Source of the DNA: GCA-2746795 sp964643965
Lineage (GTDB): Bacteria; Chloroflexota; Anaerolineae; Promineifilales; Promineifilaceae
NCBI GenBank assembly: GCA_964643965.1
Contig: CAZXVH010000081.1
Span: 1 to 25,269 of the forward strand
DNA: 25,269 nt
Direction of reading: 5' to 3'
The translations under genes were made by a program, and so were the position numbers. The stretch's first letter is position 1, and every line of letters begins with the position of its first letter. This document shows, piece after piece, positions 14,915 to 22,355 of the stretch. The notes beneath the pieces were generated by a model. That model ran no database searches and was not told the DNA's origin. It saw only the letters and a list, made by a program, of their open reading frames with translations.

Positions 14915-16579
14915 TTAGAAGGTGCGATGGCGGAAACGGCCGTTTACCACTGTGCCGGCAATGCCCACCTCAAGCAATTCGTCAGGTGAAAGCGCAAAAA
15001 TATCACGGTCAAAAATGGTTAGATCGGCCAGTTTACCGGGGGTGATGCTGCCTTGCTCTGCTTCTTGGCCGCTGGTGAGGGCGGCGCTCATGGTGAAAGC
15101 GTGGAGGGCTTCAGACAGGCTGAGCTTTTGCTCTGGATACCAGCCATCTGGTCCCGGATCGCCATCGGGGCGACGGCGGGTGACGGCGGCGTGGATGCCT
15201 TTGAGGGGTTCAATTGATTCTATGGGGGCGTCGGAACCAAAGACGAGGGCGGCGCCGCTGTTGAGCAGGGTGCGCCAGGCATAGGCGTATTGGCTGCGCT
15301 CCCCCCAATAACTGTCTGCCATGTGCATATCTGAGGTGGCGTGAATGGGCTGCATGGAGGCGATGATGTTCAACTGCGCCAACCGGTTGAGGTCGCTGGG
15401 ATGCAGGATTTGCGCATGTTCCAGGCGATGGCGCAAGCAGGGCTGGGATTGGAGAGTGGGGAGTGGGCTGGTTGTCGAGCGGCACTCTCCACTCTCTAAT
15501 CTCTCTTTTTCTTCTTGCCGCACCGCTTCATACACGTCGAGTACATCATGATTGGCGCGGTCGCCGATGGCGTGGATGGTGGCGCTCAAGCCGGCGGCGC
15601 TGGCCTGGCTGACGCGGGCAAACATCTCTTCTTTGTCGGTGACGAGGAGGCCCCGATTGCCTGGTTCGCCGGCGTAAGGTTCGATCATGGCGGCGGTACG
15701 CGGACCAAGCGCCCCATCGGCAAACAGTTTGACGCCGCCGATGCGCAGCCAGCCGTCGCCAAAGCCGGAGCGCAAACCGACGCCAATGGCGTGTTCCAGC
15801 CGGTAAACGGGGATGTTTTTAACGAAGCGCAGCCCCAGTTCCCCGTTTTGGCGCAGGATTTGCAAAGCCATGAAACAAGAACGGCCGTCAAAGTCATGCA
15901 ATCCGGTGAGGCCAGCCTGCCAACAGGCAGCTTGCGCCGGTTTCATGGCCTGGGCCAGTTCATATTCGGTGGGACGAGGGATCAGCCGCGCCACCAAATC
16001 AATGGCGTCTTCAAACAGGATGCCGGTAGGACGGCCGTTTTCATCGCGCTGGATGTTGCCGCCGGGGGGATTGGGCGTGTGGCTATCAATGCCCGCCAAT
16101 TGCAAGGCACGGCTGTTGACCCAGGCGGCGTGGCCGCTTTTATCCTGGAAGCAGGCGGGTTGATCCGGGCAAACGGCGTCCAGGGCGGCGGCGGTGGGAA
16201 AGGCGCGATCTTGCCACTCATCTTGCGCCCAGCCGCGACCCTGGAGCCAGCTGCCGGTGATTGGGGATCGGTGATCGGTTTTTAGGTGGAAAGAGATGCG
16301 GTCAAGGGCGTCTGCCAGACTGGTAGCCTGGTGGAGCTGGATGCGCTGAAGGTGGAGGGCGTAGCCTTGAAAGTGGACGTGGGCATCTACCAGGCCAGGG
16401 GTGACGGAACGGCCGTTTAGATCAAGCCATTCTCCATCCTGACTCAGCAAAGCTTTCATATCGGCGTCGCGGCCGGTCGCCAGGATACGGCCGTCCCGGA
16501 TAGCGATGGCATTGGTGGTGGGATTGGCGGGATCCATGGTGTGGAAACGGCCGTTTGTGAGAACAAGTGTGGCGGTCAT
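14915..16579 (-). CDS. YtcJ-like amidohydrolase (amidohydrolase family 3)
   Basis: A 554-residue metal-dependent hydrolase of the YtcJ/Amidohydro_3 type. The ATG at 16579 has AAGGAG six bases upstream; an earlier ATG at 16630 lacks one and would add 17 odd residues overlapping a terminator. The first metal motif is H67-V-H69 (VDAHVHF). Other visible active-site stretches are GLHDFDGR (about 226-233), K284 in GGVKLFADGALG, H336 and D340 (TIHAIGDRANHD), H384/H388 (RHRLEHAQ) and GSDAPIE near the C-terminus. Substrates in this family are N-acyl or cyclic amides and are not predictable here. Two inserts of repeat-like DNA (residues about 100-108 and 359-381) interrupt conserved regions, both at positions likely to be loops. 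Three AACGGCCGTT palindromes, all read as NGR, lie at strand-turn positions. Confidence 0.92.
   Translation of the reverse strand: MTATLVLTNGRFHTMDPANPTTNAIAIRDGRILATGRDADMKALLSQDGEWLDLNGRSVTPGLVDAHVHFQGYALHLQRIQLHQATSLADALDRISFHLKTDHRSPITGSWLQGRGWAQDEWQDRAFPTAAALDAVCPDQPACFQDKSGHAAWVNSRALQLAGIDSHTPNPPGGNIQRDENGRPTGILFEDAIDLVARLIPRPTEYELAQAMKPAQAACWQAGLTGLHDFDGRSCFMALQILRQNGELGLRFVKNIPVYRLEHAIGVGLRSGFGDGWLRIGGVKLFADGALGPRTAAMIEPYAGEPGNRGLLVTDKEEMFARVSQASAAGLSATIHAIGDRANHDVLDVYEAVRQEEKERLESGECRSTTSPLPTLQSQPCLRHRLEHAQILHPSDLNRLAQLNIIASMQPIHATSDMHMADSYWGERSQYAYAWRTLLNSGAALVFGSDAPIESIEPLKGIHAAVTRRRPDGDPGPDGWYPEQKLSLSEALHAFTMSAALTSGQEAEQGSITPGKLADLTIFDRDIFALSPDELLEVGIAGTVVNGRFRHRTF
15448..15500. 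repeat. Palindromic insertion within the amidohydrolase gene
   Basis: An 18-base arm at 15448-15465 pairs with 15483-15500 (16 of 18 positions, the other two G-T), with a 17-base loop. Units are of the GGAGAGTGG type. It adds about 20 codons (RLESGECRSTTSPLPTL...) just before the conserved RHRLEHAQ motif without shifting the frame. Confidence 0.65.
16254..16281. repeat. GGTGATCGG micro-repeat within the amidohydrolase gene
   Basis: Three degenerate units of GGTGATTGG / GGATCGG / GGTGATCGG follow one another. On the minus strand they encode KTDHRSPIT between a helix (DRISFHL) and the conserved WLQGRGW. Family members usually have a short loop here. Confidence 0.45.
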
Positions 16580-16642
16580 CAAAAGCTCCTTTTCTTCAAG
16601 CAATATAAACGATTGTGCAGTGCGGTTCATGTTCTGGCAAAT

Positions 16643-16677
16643 AAAAAACCGGGCTTCAAGGAGAGGCCCGGTTTTTT
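16643..16677 (-). terminator. Strong bidirectional intrinsic terminator
   Basis: AAAAAACCGGGC (16643-16654) pairs perfectly with GCCCGGTTTTTT (16666-16677) around an 11-base loop. Each strand ends in a run of T. It lies 40 bases beyond the zinc-ribbon gene's stop and should end that transcript, separating it from the amidohydrolase. Confidence 0.9.
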
Positions 16678-16716
16678 TATTTGCTTATTTAAACATAAGT
16701 TGAAGTGGAAAAGGAA

Positions 16717-16956
16717 TTAATAATCAAATTCGCTTGAGAAATCCTCCGATTCTTCTTTAGTACGGTAGCGAGGTTCATATTCCTCTTCTTCAAGCGGCTC
16801 TTCAAACGCCCAATCTAGTTCGATGGGGTTTACCTCCACTACCTCTAAAGCGGTATCGCATTCGCGACAGGTAATCCGTTGGCCCAGGCGCACGGTGCGC
16901 AGCCGCAGCCGCGAATCACATTCAGGACAAAAAGCGACTTCCTTTTTTGCTGTCAT
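16717..16956 (-). CDS. LysW-like zinc-ribbon protein with acidic tail
   Basis: A 79-residue protein. C10-P-E-C13 and C30-R-E-C33 form one zinc ribbon, and the following strand ALEVVEVNPIELDW resembles the LysW/ArgW amino-group carrier proteins, which read C-x2-C ... C-x2-C ... ELEVV...P. True LysW ends in EDWGE, whose terminal glutamate carries the lysine or arginine precursor. Here the tail is longer, very acidic (EEPLEEEEYE, TKEESEDFSSEFDY) and ends in Tyr, so a carrier role is doubtful. No lysine or arginine biosynthesis gene (LysX and relatives) is nearby. AGAGGGA precedes the ATG. It is probably a stand-alone cistron with its own promoter and terminator, and its function is unknown. Confidence 0.75.
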   Translation of the reverse strand: MTAKKEVAFCPECDSRLRLRTVRLGQRITCRECDTALEVVEVNPIELDWAFEEPLEEEEYEPRYRTKEESEDFSSEFDY

Positions 16957-16999
16957 AACATCCCTCTTAACGCATCACTCCTAAAAAACCTTATAATAT

Positions 17000-17028
17000 A
17001 ATCTACATCGTTGTGATTGCATCGACAA
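17000..17028 (-). promoter_or_regulatory. Candidate sigma70-type promoter of the zinc-ribbon gene
   Basis: On the minus strand TTGTCG (17028-17023) and TAGATT (17005-17000) are separated by 17 bases, followed by a very AT-rich stretch (TATATTATAAGG). The predicted start site is about 37 bases before the ATG. Hexamer matches are only partial. Confidence 0.35.
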
Positions 17029-17032
17029 GTTA

Positions 17033-17169
17033 TTAACCACAATCGATAAAACCAACAGATGCATTCTTTACGATACCGGAAGTCTGTCGCAGATATTGCC
17101 TAAAAACTGTTTAAAAAGCGTAACAAAAAACTGCGAATTGTATAAAACCTGTGGAAAACCTGGGGATAA
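17033..17169. other. AT-rich spacer with DnaA-box-like sequences
   Basis: Just beyond the winged-helix gene stop, the minus strand reads TTATCCCCA (17169-17161), two bases, then TTTTCCACA (17158-17150). These are 8/9 and 8/9 matches to TTATCCACA. TTAACCACA (17033-17041, plus strand) is a further one-mismatch match. The intervening DNA is rich in A and T. No dnaA, dnaN or gyrase gene is visible, so an origin is only a possibility. Confidence 0.25.
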
Positions 17170-17856
17170 TCAGGCATTTTCCAGGGTAAAGCGGTAGCCG
17201 AGGCCCGGTACATTTTCAATAAACCGGGGCATGGCGGAATCTGGCTCAATTTTTCGGCGCAGTCGGCTGATCAGGCCGCGTACCAATTCCCGGCTGCCTT
17301 GCCCGGTGTAGCCCCATACTCGCTCTACAATAACATCCACCGGCACGACCTGTTCCCGATTGACCATCAGCACATACAGCAGGCGGAATTCCAGTTGTGT
17401 CAGACGGCAGGGTTCTTGTCCCAGCACGGTGACGGTGCGAGCATCCGGCTCTAGTTTCACTTCTTCTACATTGAGGCGAGGCAAAACAAAGGTGGGCACA
17501 TTATGCACCCGGCGCGAGAGCGCCCGCATGTATTCTGATAAAACGCGGGGGGCAACGGGCCGGGACAGCACTACATCGGCGCCGCTGTGTAGAATCTGGC
17601 ACAGGCTTTCTTCAGTGGGTGGCTCAATGATGACTAAACAGGGCGCTTGTGTCACCTGCCGTAATTCTATCAGGCCATCATGCAAGGTATCACCCCGGTT
17701 GACAGCGACCACAATGAGGTCGGCCGGCCGTTCCAACCATTTGTTGGCGATATTGATGAGATCACGGCCGTTTGCCACAGAAAGGCCCACATGTTTAAGA
17801 ATAAAGCCAAAAATCTCTCTTTCGTCCAGATTAGGGGCTACCAGCAATGCTTGCAT
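17170..17856 (-). CDS. Winged-helix transcriptional regulator with degenerate receiver domain
   Basis: A 228-residue protein with OmpR/PhoB architecture. Residues about 1-110 have the receiver fold pattern, but the acidic pair is missing (VAPNLDE in place of VEDD). The phospho-acceptor Asp is replaced by Ala (DLIVVAVNR, A51), and the conserved Lys is Arg (LSRP, R99). The C-terminal domain (about 127-226) is a normal winged helix: LTQLEFRLLYVL, VIVERVWGY, recognition helix RELVRGLISRLRRKIE, and wing PGLGYRFTL. It therefore probably binds DNA independently of phosphorylation, as known atypical response regulators do. No kinase is adjacent. AAGG lies seven bases before the ATG. Its targets are unknown. 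Confidence 0.88.
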   Translation of the reverse strand: MQALLVAPNLDEREIFGFILKHVGLSVANGRDLINIANKWLERPADLIVVAVNRGDTLHDGLIELRQVTQAPCLVIIEPPTEESLCQILHSGADVVLSRPVAPRVLSEYMRALSRRVHNVPTFVLPRLNVEEVKLEPDARTVTVLGQEPCRLTQLEFRLLYVLMVNREQVVPVDVIVERVWGYTGQGSRELVRGLISRLRRKIEPDSAMPRFIENVPGLGYRFTLENA

Positions 17857-17922
17857 GACAAAACCTTGTACTCATCAAGAAGGGATTCGGCCGGCGTTTG
17901 TACGCGCTGTTAACTTGGCGAA

Positions 17923-17951
17923 ATTGGTTCAATTTCCAAGATTGAACCAAT
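17923..17951. repeat. Dispersed palindromic repeat, copy 2
   Basis: ATTGGTTCAAT (17923-17933), loop TTCCAAG, ATTGAACCAAT (17941-17951): a perfect 11-bp inverted repeat. It matches the element at 10004-10029. It lies between the TPR gene end and the winged-helix gene start and is not followed by a T run in either direction. Confidence 0.75.
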
Positions 17952-17968
17952 CTGAAAACAGCAAATTG

Positions 17969-18805
17969 TTACTTGAATAAGCCGCCCAGAATGCCTCCCG
18001 ATTCCTGCTTTTTTCGTTCCTTGATCTGTTCCGCTAATTTTTGGGCGGCGGACAATGTGCCCAGGCGTAAGGATTGTTGATTGGCTCTCTCCGCTTCGAC
18101 CAAATCATCAACACGCCAGTAAACGGTACTGATTTTGTGCCATACCATTGGATTTTTCGGATCAAAGTAGGCGTTTTCTTTATAGATGGCTAACGCTTTA
18201 TCCCATTCGCCAAACTGCATATATATGTCGCCCAATTGGTAGGTGAGACGTATTTTCTGGGGTGGATTAACGGCCGCTTTGCTGGCAGCGGCCACGGCTT
18301 GTTCAATTTGAGGAAGCTCTTTTTGGGCAGACCAGTAGGCTATGTTAGCCAATTGCACATGGTAATTTCCCGGTTCTAGATCATCCAGGTAATCAATGAC
18401 CAGGCGGGCGTCTGAGTAACGGCCGTTATACACATAAATAAACGCCTCAATCATATTGATATCGGCCAGATCCGGTTCCAATGCCTGGGCCTGTTCCAAC
18501 CACGTCAGCGCCGCTTCCAGACCCGCTTCTGCATAAGAGCCATCTTGCTCTTGAGACGCCGCTATCAGCATATAGGAGACGCCGGCATAGCCATAAGGCA
18601 GCGAATCGCCAGATTGAAATATGCGCACCGCCTCCACCAGCGTTTTAGGATCGCCTGAGTAAGATTCGATCTTGTCCAGACCAACCAGATACACTTCACG
18701 ACCTTGCGCTGTGGCTGTTGGCTCACCCGTCCAGTTCACTTTCTCTAAATAAGCAAGCAATTGCTGGAGTAATTTCTCGCCCATAAAATCCATCCTATTT
18801 CTCAT
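17969..18805 (-). CDS. TPR-repeat protein
   Basis: A 278-residue soluble protein, mostly tetratricopeptide helices. Recognisable TPR-like units are at about 95-130 (LTWLEQAQALEPDLADINMIEAFIYVYNGRY), 131-165 and 185-245 (LGDIYMQFGEWDKALAIYKENAYFDPKNPMVWHKISTVYWRVDDLVEAERANQ). The C-terminus is basic and then Gly-rich (ERKKQESGGILGGLFK). There is no signal peptide. Two further in-frame ATGs, at codons 5 and 8, make the start uncertain; codon 8 (18784) has AGGA upstream. TPR proteins scaffold protein complexes. It lies downstream of groEL, but the groEL terminator separates them. Confidence 0.82.
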   Translation of the reverse strand: MRNRMDFMGEKLLQQLLAYLEKVNWTGEPTATAQGREVYLVGLDKIESYSGDPKTLVEAVRIFQSGDSLPYGYAGVSYMLIAASQEQDGSYAEAGLEAALTWLEQAQALEPDLADINMIEAFIYVYNGRYSDARLVIDYLDDLEPGNYHVQLANIAYWSAQKELPQIEQAVAAASKAAVNPPQKIRLTYQLGDIYMQFGEWDKALAIYKENAYFDPKNPMVWHKISTVYWRVDDLVEAERANQQSLRLGTLSAAQKLAEQIKERKKQESGGILGGLFK

Positions 18806-18853
18806 ACTCGTTCATACCACACCCCGACAGTTTACTAGAACCCGTTAAAAAAG

Positions 18854-18882
18854 AAAAGACCCCTCACCAGAGGGGCCTTTTT
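18854..18882 (-). terminator. Intrinsic terminator of groESL
   Basis: CCCCTC (18860-18865), loop ACCA, GAGGGG (18870-18875), extended outward by an A-run/T-run pairing. The minus strand continues TCTTTTCTTTTTT. It is about 70 bases beyond the groEL stop. Confidence 0.85.
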
Positions 18883-18951
18883 AATCATATACACCTTGCA
18901 ATCGTAAACAGCTAAGCATTAACCATTCACAATTCAACAATTAACTATTAT

Positions 18952-20598
18952 TTAGAAGCCCATGCCACCCATTCCCGGGTCGCCGCCCGGCATTTGCATC
19001 GGGTTGTCTTCAGGAATATCGGTGATCAACGCTTCTGTCGTCAGGATCATAGAGGCGATACTGGCCGCATTTTCCACCGCGCCACGAGTTACTTTGGCCG
19101 GGTCAATAATGCCCGCTTTCAGCATGTTGATATATTCGTCCGTCAACACATTGTAACCAACCTTCTCATCACCCTTTTCAGTCTGGGCGCGGCGCACGTT
19201 CTGGATGATGACATCGCCGTTTTTACCGGCATTGGCAGCCAATTTACGCATGGGGGCCAGCAACGCTTCACGCAGGATGTTGACGCCGGTAGTCTGGTCG
19301 CCTGCTTCCACTTCCACACTGTCCAACGCCGACAACGCATTCAACAAAGCCACACCACCGCCAGGCACAATACCTTCTTCCACAGCGGCGCGGGTGGCGC
19401 TCAGGGCGTCTTCCACGCGATGTTTCTTTTCTTTCAGTTCTACTTCAGTGGCGGCGCCGACGCGGATAATGGCCACCCCACCGGCCAATTTAGCCAGGCG
19501 TTCTTGCAATTTTTCGCGGTCGTAATCAGAGGTGGAACGATCAATCTCTACTTTGATCTGCTCCACGCGCCCTTTGATTTGCGCTTCATCACCGGCGCCG
19601 TCCACCACCGTGGTTTCATCTTTGGAGGAGACCACCTTGGCGGCGCGGCCCAGATCACTGATCTGAACGCTGTCCAGTTTACGGCCCATTTCTTCGGTGA
19701 TCACTTCACCGCCAGTTAGCACGGCAATGTCTTGCAGCATCGCCTTGCGCCGATCCCCAAAACCAGGGGCTTTTACAGCCAGGGCATTGATCATGCCGCG
19801 CAGTTTGTTCAGCACCAGGGTTGCCAGCGCTTCGCCGTCAATATCTTCCGCAATGATGACCAGGTTTTTCTTGCCGATCTGGATCAGTTTTTCCAGAATG
19901 GGCACGATGTCTTGGGCGGAGCTGATCTTTTTGTCGTGGATGAGGATGTAAGCGTCTTCGATAGAAGCTTCCATGGTCTCTGTATCCGTTACAAAATAGG
20001 GGCTGATGTAGCCGCGATCAAACTGCATCCCTTCCACATACTCAGTCTCGAATTCCAAACCGCGAGATTCTTCTACAGTGATAACGCCATCTTTACCCAC
20101 TTTGTCCATCACTTCAGCAATGAGGGCGCCGATGGCTTTGTCTTGAGCAGAAATGGAAGCAACGGAAGCGATGTCTTCTACGCTGTCGATGCTCACGGCC
20201 ATTTCTTTGATTTTGGCGGATAACGCGGCGGTACCAGCTTCAATGCCTTGTTTCAAGAGCATGGGGTTGGCCCCTGCTGCCACGTTTTTCAACCCTTCGT
20301 GAACCATGTGCTGCGCTAAAACGGTGGCAGTGGTAGTGCCATCACCAGCGATCTCGTTGGTTTTGATAGCCGCTTCCTTAAAAAGTTGGGCGCCCATATT
20401 TTCAAAGGGATCATCTAATTCGATTTCTTTGGCGACGGTCACGCCGTCATGGGTGACGGTGGGAGCGCCAAATTTTTTGTCGATAGCCACATTGCGCCCT
20501 TTGGGGCCGAGGGTAGTGGATACCGCATTTGCTACTGTATCGATGCCGGTCTTTAATTTGCGACGGGCATCTTCGGAAAAAAGAAGTTGTTTAGCCAT
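18952..20598 (-). CDS. groL: Chaperonin GroEL (Hsp60)
   Basis: A complete 548-residue group I chaperonin subunit, matching the usual length. The ATP-binding motif GDGTTTATVLAQ lies near residues 86-97, with the characteristic N-terminal LFSEDARRKLKTGIDTVANAVSTTLGPKGRNV, apical-domain segments (EGMQFDRGYISPYFVTD), and the Gly/Met-rich tail (MPGGDPGMGGMGF) that lines the cavity floor. It folds proteins in an ATP-driven double ring with GroES as lid. A strong AAGGAG precedes the ATG, 19 bases after groES. It is transcribed from the CIRCE-controlled promoter. No AACGGCCGTT palindrome occurs here, unlike most neighbours. Confidence 0.99.
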   Translation of the reverse strand: MAKQLLFSEDARRKLKTGIDTVANAVSTTLGPKGRNVAIDKKFGAPTVTHDGVTVAKEIELDDPFENMGAQLFKEAAIKTNEIAGDGTTTATVLAQHMVHEGLKNVAAGANPMLLKQGIEAGTAALSAKIKEMAVSIDSVEDIASVASISAQDKAIGALIAEVMDKVGKDGVITVEESRGLEFETEYVEGMQFDRGYISPYFVTDTETMEASIEDAYILIHDKKISSAQDIVPILEKLIQIGKKNLVIIAEDIDGEALATLVLNKLRGMINALAVKAPGFGDRRKAMLQDIAVLTGGEVITEEMGRKLDSVQISDLGRAAKVVSSKDETTVVDGAGDEAQIKGRVEQIKVEIDRSTSDYDREKLQERLAKLAGGVAIIRVGAATEVELKEKKHRVEDALSATRAAVEEGIVPGGGVALLNALSALDSVEVEAGDQTTGVNILREALLAPMRKLAANAGKNGDVIIQNVRRAQTEKGDEKVGYNVLTDEYINMLKAGIIDPAKVTRGAVENAASIASMILTTEALITDIPEDNPMQMPGGDPGMGGMGF

Positions 20599-20617
20599 TG
20601 TTGATAATTCTCCTTAT

Positions 20618-20914
20618 CTATTTCTCGATAATTGCCAGAATGTCGGATTCTTTCAAAATCAGCAATTTTTTGCCGTCAATTTTAATCTCTGTACCACCGT
20701 ATTTGGCATAGAGCACACTGTCACCCACGGCCACGTCCATGGCAATGCGTTCCCCATCGTCGTCACGACGGCCGGGACCGACGGCTAATACTTCACCTTC
20801 TTGTGGTTTTTCTTTAGCGGTTTCTGGCAGAACCAGACCAGAGGGGGTTGTTTCCTCACGTTCTTTTGGCTCGACAACCAGGCGGTCGGCAAGCGGCTTT
20901 AATTTCAAGCTCAT
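20618..20914 (-). CDS. groS: Co-chaperonin GroES (Hsp10)
   Basis: A 98-residue co-chaperonin, first gene of the operon. N-terminal LKPLADRLVVEP and the mobile loop EETTPSGLVLPETAKEKPQEG, which docks on GroEL, are followed by the roof region (GPGRRDDDGERIAMDVAVGD) and VLYAKYGGTEIKIDGKKLLILKESDILAII. The heptameric lid caps GroEL and releases on ATP hydrolysis. AGGAG lies nine bases before the ATG. Upstream are a near-consensus promoter and two CIRCE operators. Confidence 0.98.
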   Translation of the reverse strand: MSLKLKPLADRLVVEPKEREETTPSGLVLPETAKEKPQEGEVLAVGPGRRDDDGERIAMDVAVGDSVLYAKYGGTEIKIDGKKLLILKESDILAIIEK

Positions 20915-20956
20915 GTGATGTTCTCCTTTTTAATTTTTTAACTATTTCAAGGGAAT

Positions 20957-20983
20957 TTAGCACTCTCGTAGTGCGAGTGCCAA
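20957..20983 (-). promoter_or_regulatory. CIRCE operator 1 (HrcA-binding)
   Basis: TTAGCACTC, nine bases, GAGTGCCAA. This is one base from the CIRCE consensus TTAGCACTC-N9-GAGTGCTAA. It lies just downstream of the predicted groESL transcription start, the classical position for HrcA repression. Confidence 0.92.
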
Positions 20984-20997
20984 TCTTAATTGAGGAA

Positions 20998-21025
20998 ATT
21001 CTAACATAGATTAAGAGCTTGTCAA
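20998..21025 (-). promoter_or_regulatory. groESL promoter (sigma70-type)
   Basis: On the minus strand TTGACA (21025-21020) is a perfect -35. TAGAAT (21003-20998) is the -10, with a 16-base spacer, and TG one base before it makes an extended -10. The two CIRCE elements flank it. Confidence 0.85.
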
Positions 21026-21032
21026 GAATTTT

Positions 21033-21059
21033 TTGGCACTCTTTGAGGGCGAGTGCCAA
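21033..21059 (-). promoter_or_regulatory. CIRCE operator 2 (upstream variant)
   Basis: TTGGCACTC, nine bases, GAGTGCCAA: a perfect 9-9-9 inverted repeat and a symmetric one-base variant of CIRCE, placed just upstream of the groESL -35 box. It probably binds HrcA with operator 1. Confidence 0.88.
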
Positions 21060-21086
21060 GATATGATGAAATTCTAACGGGGGGGA

Positions 21087-22301
21087 TTAAGGATTCACTT
21101 CCAAAGAGGCGCGGCGGCATTCTTCCAGGCTGGCGGCGGCGGCGTCACGCCAGGCCAGGCTGACTTTGACGACTTGTTCAAAATAGGGCTTGGCTTTGGG
21201 GCAGTTGTCGAAAGAATCGCGGATGTAGGCGTTGCCCAACATGAGGAAGAAGCGGGCGTTGAGGTCGGTGGCCTCGCCGTAAAGGGCGACAGATCGCTCC
21301 AGCGCTTGCACGGCTTTGGGGTAGTTGAATTGGCGGAAATAGGCTTCTCCTAAACGGCCGTGCGCCCGGGCGACGTTGGGATTGAGGCTTACGGATTGCA
21401 GGGCGTTTTCTTCTGCTATGGGGTCCTGGCCCAATTGAATGTACATGTAGGCCAGGCCGTCATAAGCGGCCGCGCTGTTGGGATCTGCTTCAATGGCGGC
21501 TTCAAAATAAGTGATGGCCTCTGGAATATTGCCCGTGCCGAAGAAATTATAAGCTAAACCAATGAGCAGATCGGCGTTGGTGGGATCGATATTGATGCCC
21601 AAGAAATAGTTGTCGCGGGCGGCGTCGTAATAGCCCTGGTAATCGAGAACGGTAGCCATGTAATAGCGAGCTATAGCATTATCCGGGTCTACGGTAACGC
21701 CCAGGTTAGCCATTTCTATGGCGCGGTTGTAATTTTCCGGGTCACCGGGCAGCACCCAGCCGGCCGCAGCATAGGCATAGGCGGTGGCGTTTTGCGGGTT
21801 GATGTCTATAGCTTTATCGGCTGCCTGGCGAGCCTGGGTATATTGCAGATTGGCGCCGATGGGGTCACCCAAATCATAAAGACGGCCGCCATTGGCGATG
21901 TGAGCGGAGGCAACGGCCGTCCACACCGCATCACTTTCAGGGGCCAACACCACTGCCTGCTCGGCAATTTCCAGAGCGCGTTCCGGTTGACCAGTTTTTA
22001 CGAGCAGGTTGATCAGACGAATAAAGAATTCCGGTTTGGTGGCGTCCAGGCGGATGGCGTTTTCGTAGTATTCGATGGCGGCCGCATATTCTTTGTCACC
22101 TTCGCTGAGGTTGGCCAGCAGGGCGAATTCGGTGGCAGCGCGAGTTGGCTCCGGGGTGGGCGTGGGGATGATGATGTCGCGCACCTGTTCCCGGTTGGAG
22201 ATGACAAAGACGCCCAAAGCCACGCCAAACAGGACAAACAAGACCAGCAGGCAGGACGGTCCTTGTCGGGGATAGCGGGGGTCGGTGCGTTTGATAATCA
22301 T
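21087..22301 (-). CDS. Membrane-anchored TPR-repeat protein
   Basis: A 404-residue protein with one N-terminal membrane helix (about 16-35, CLLVLFVLFGVALGVFVI), basic residues before it and a Pro/Thr spacer after (IIIPTPTPEPT). At least eight TPR units follow from about residue 60, for example EYAAAIEYYENAIRLDATKPEFF, PERALEIAEQAVVLAPES, and IPEAITYFEAAIEADPNSAAAYDGLAYMYIQLG. The topology suggests extracytoplasmic repeats, although the positive-inside rule is only weakly informative here. No obvious ribosome site precedes the ATG. It probably scaffolds an envelope complex; partners are unknown. The gene is separated from parB by a terminator. Confidence 0.85.
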   Translation of the reverse strand: MIIKRTDPRYPRQGPSCLLVLFVLFGVALGVFVISNREQVRDIIIPTPTPEPTRAATEFALLANLSEGDKEYAAAIEYYENAIRLDATKPEFFIRLINLLVKTGQPERALEIAEQAVVLAPESDAVWTAVASAHIANGGRLYDLGDPIGANLQYTQARQAADKAIDINPQNATAYAYAAAGWVLPGDPENYNRAIEMANLGVTVDPDNAIARYYMATVLDYQGYYDAARDNYFLGINIDPTNADLLIGLAYNFFGTGNIPEAITYFEAAIEADPNSAAAYDGLAYMYIQLGQDPIAEENALQSVSLNPNVARAHGRLGEAYFRQFNYPKAVQALERSVALYGEATDLNARFFLMLGNAYIRDSFDNCPKAKPYFEQVVKVSLAWRDAAAASLEECRRASLEVNP

Positions 22302-22355
22302 GGGTTTTTGCAGGTCGTGGGCAGTTTGCAGTAAAAAACGAATAGTTAAACGTGT

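Noticed and set aside
18994..19719. Long open frame opposite groEL (241 codons)
   Set aside because: Phe/His-rich antisense shadow of groEL with no plausible protein features.
20856..21059. Small minus-strand frame across the groESL promoter
   Set aside because: It overlaps both CIRCE operators, the promoter and the groES start, so it is not a gene.
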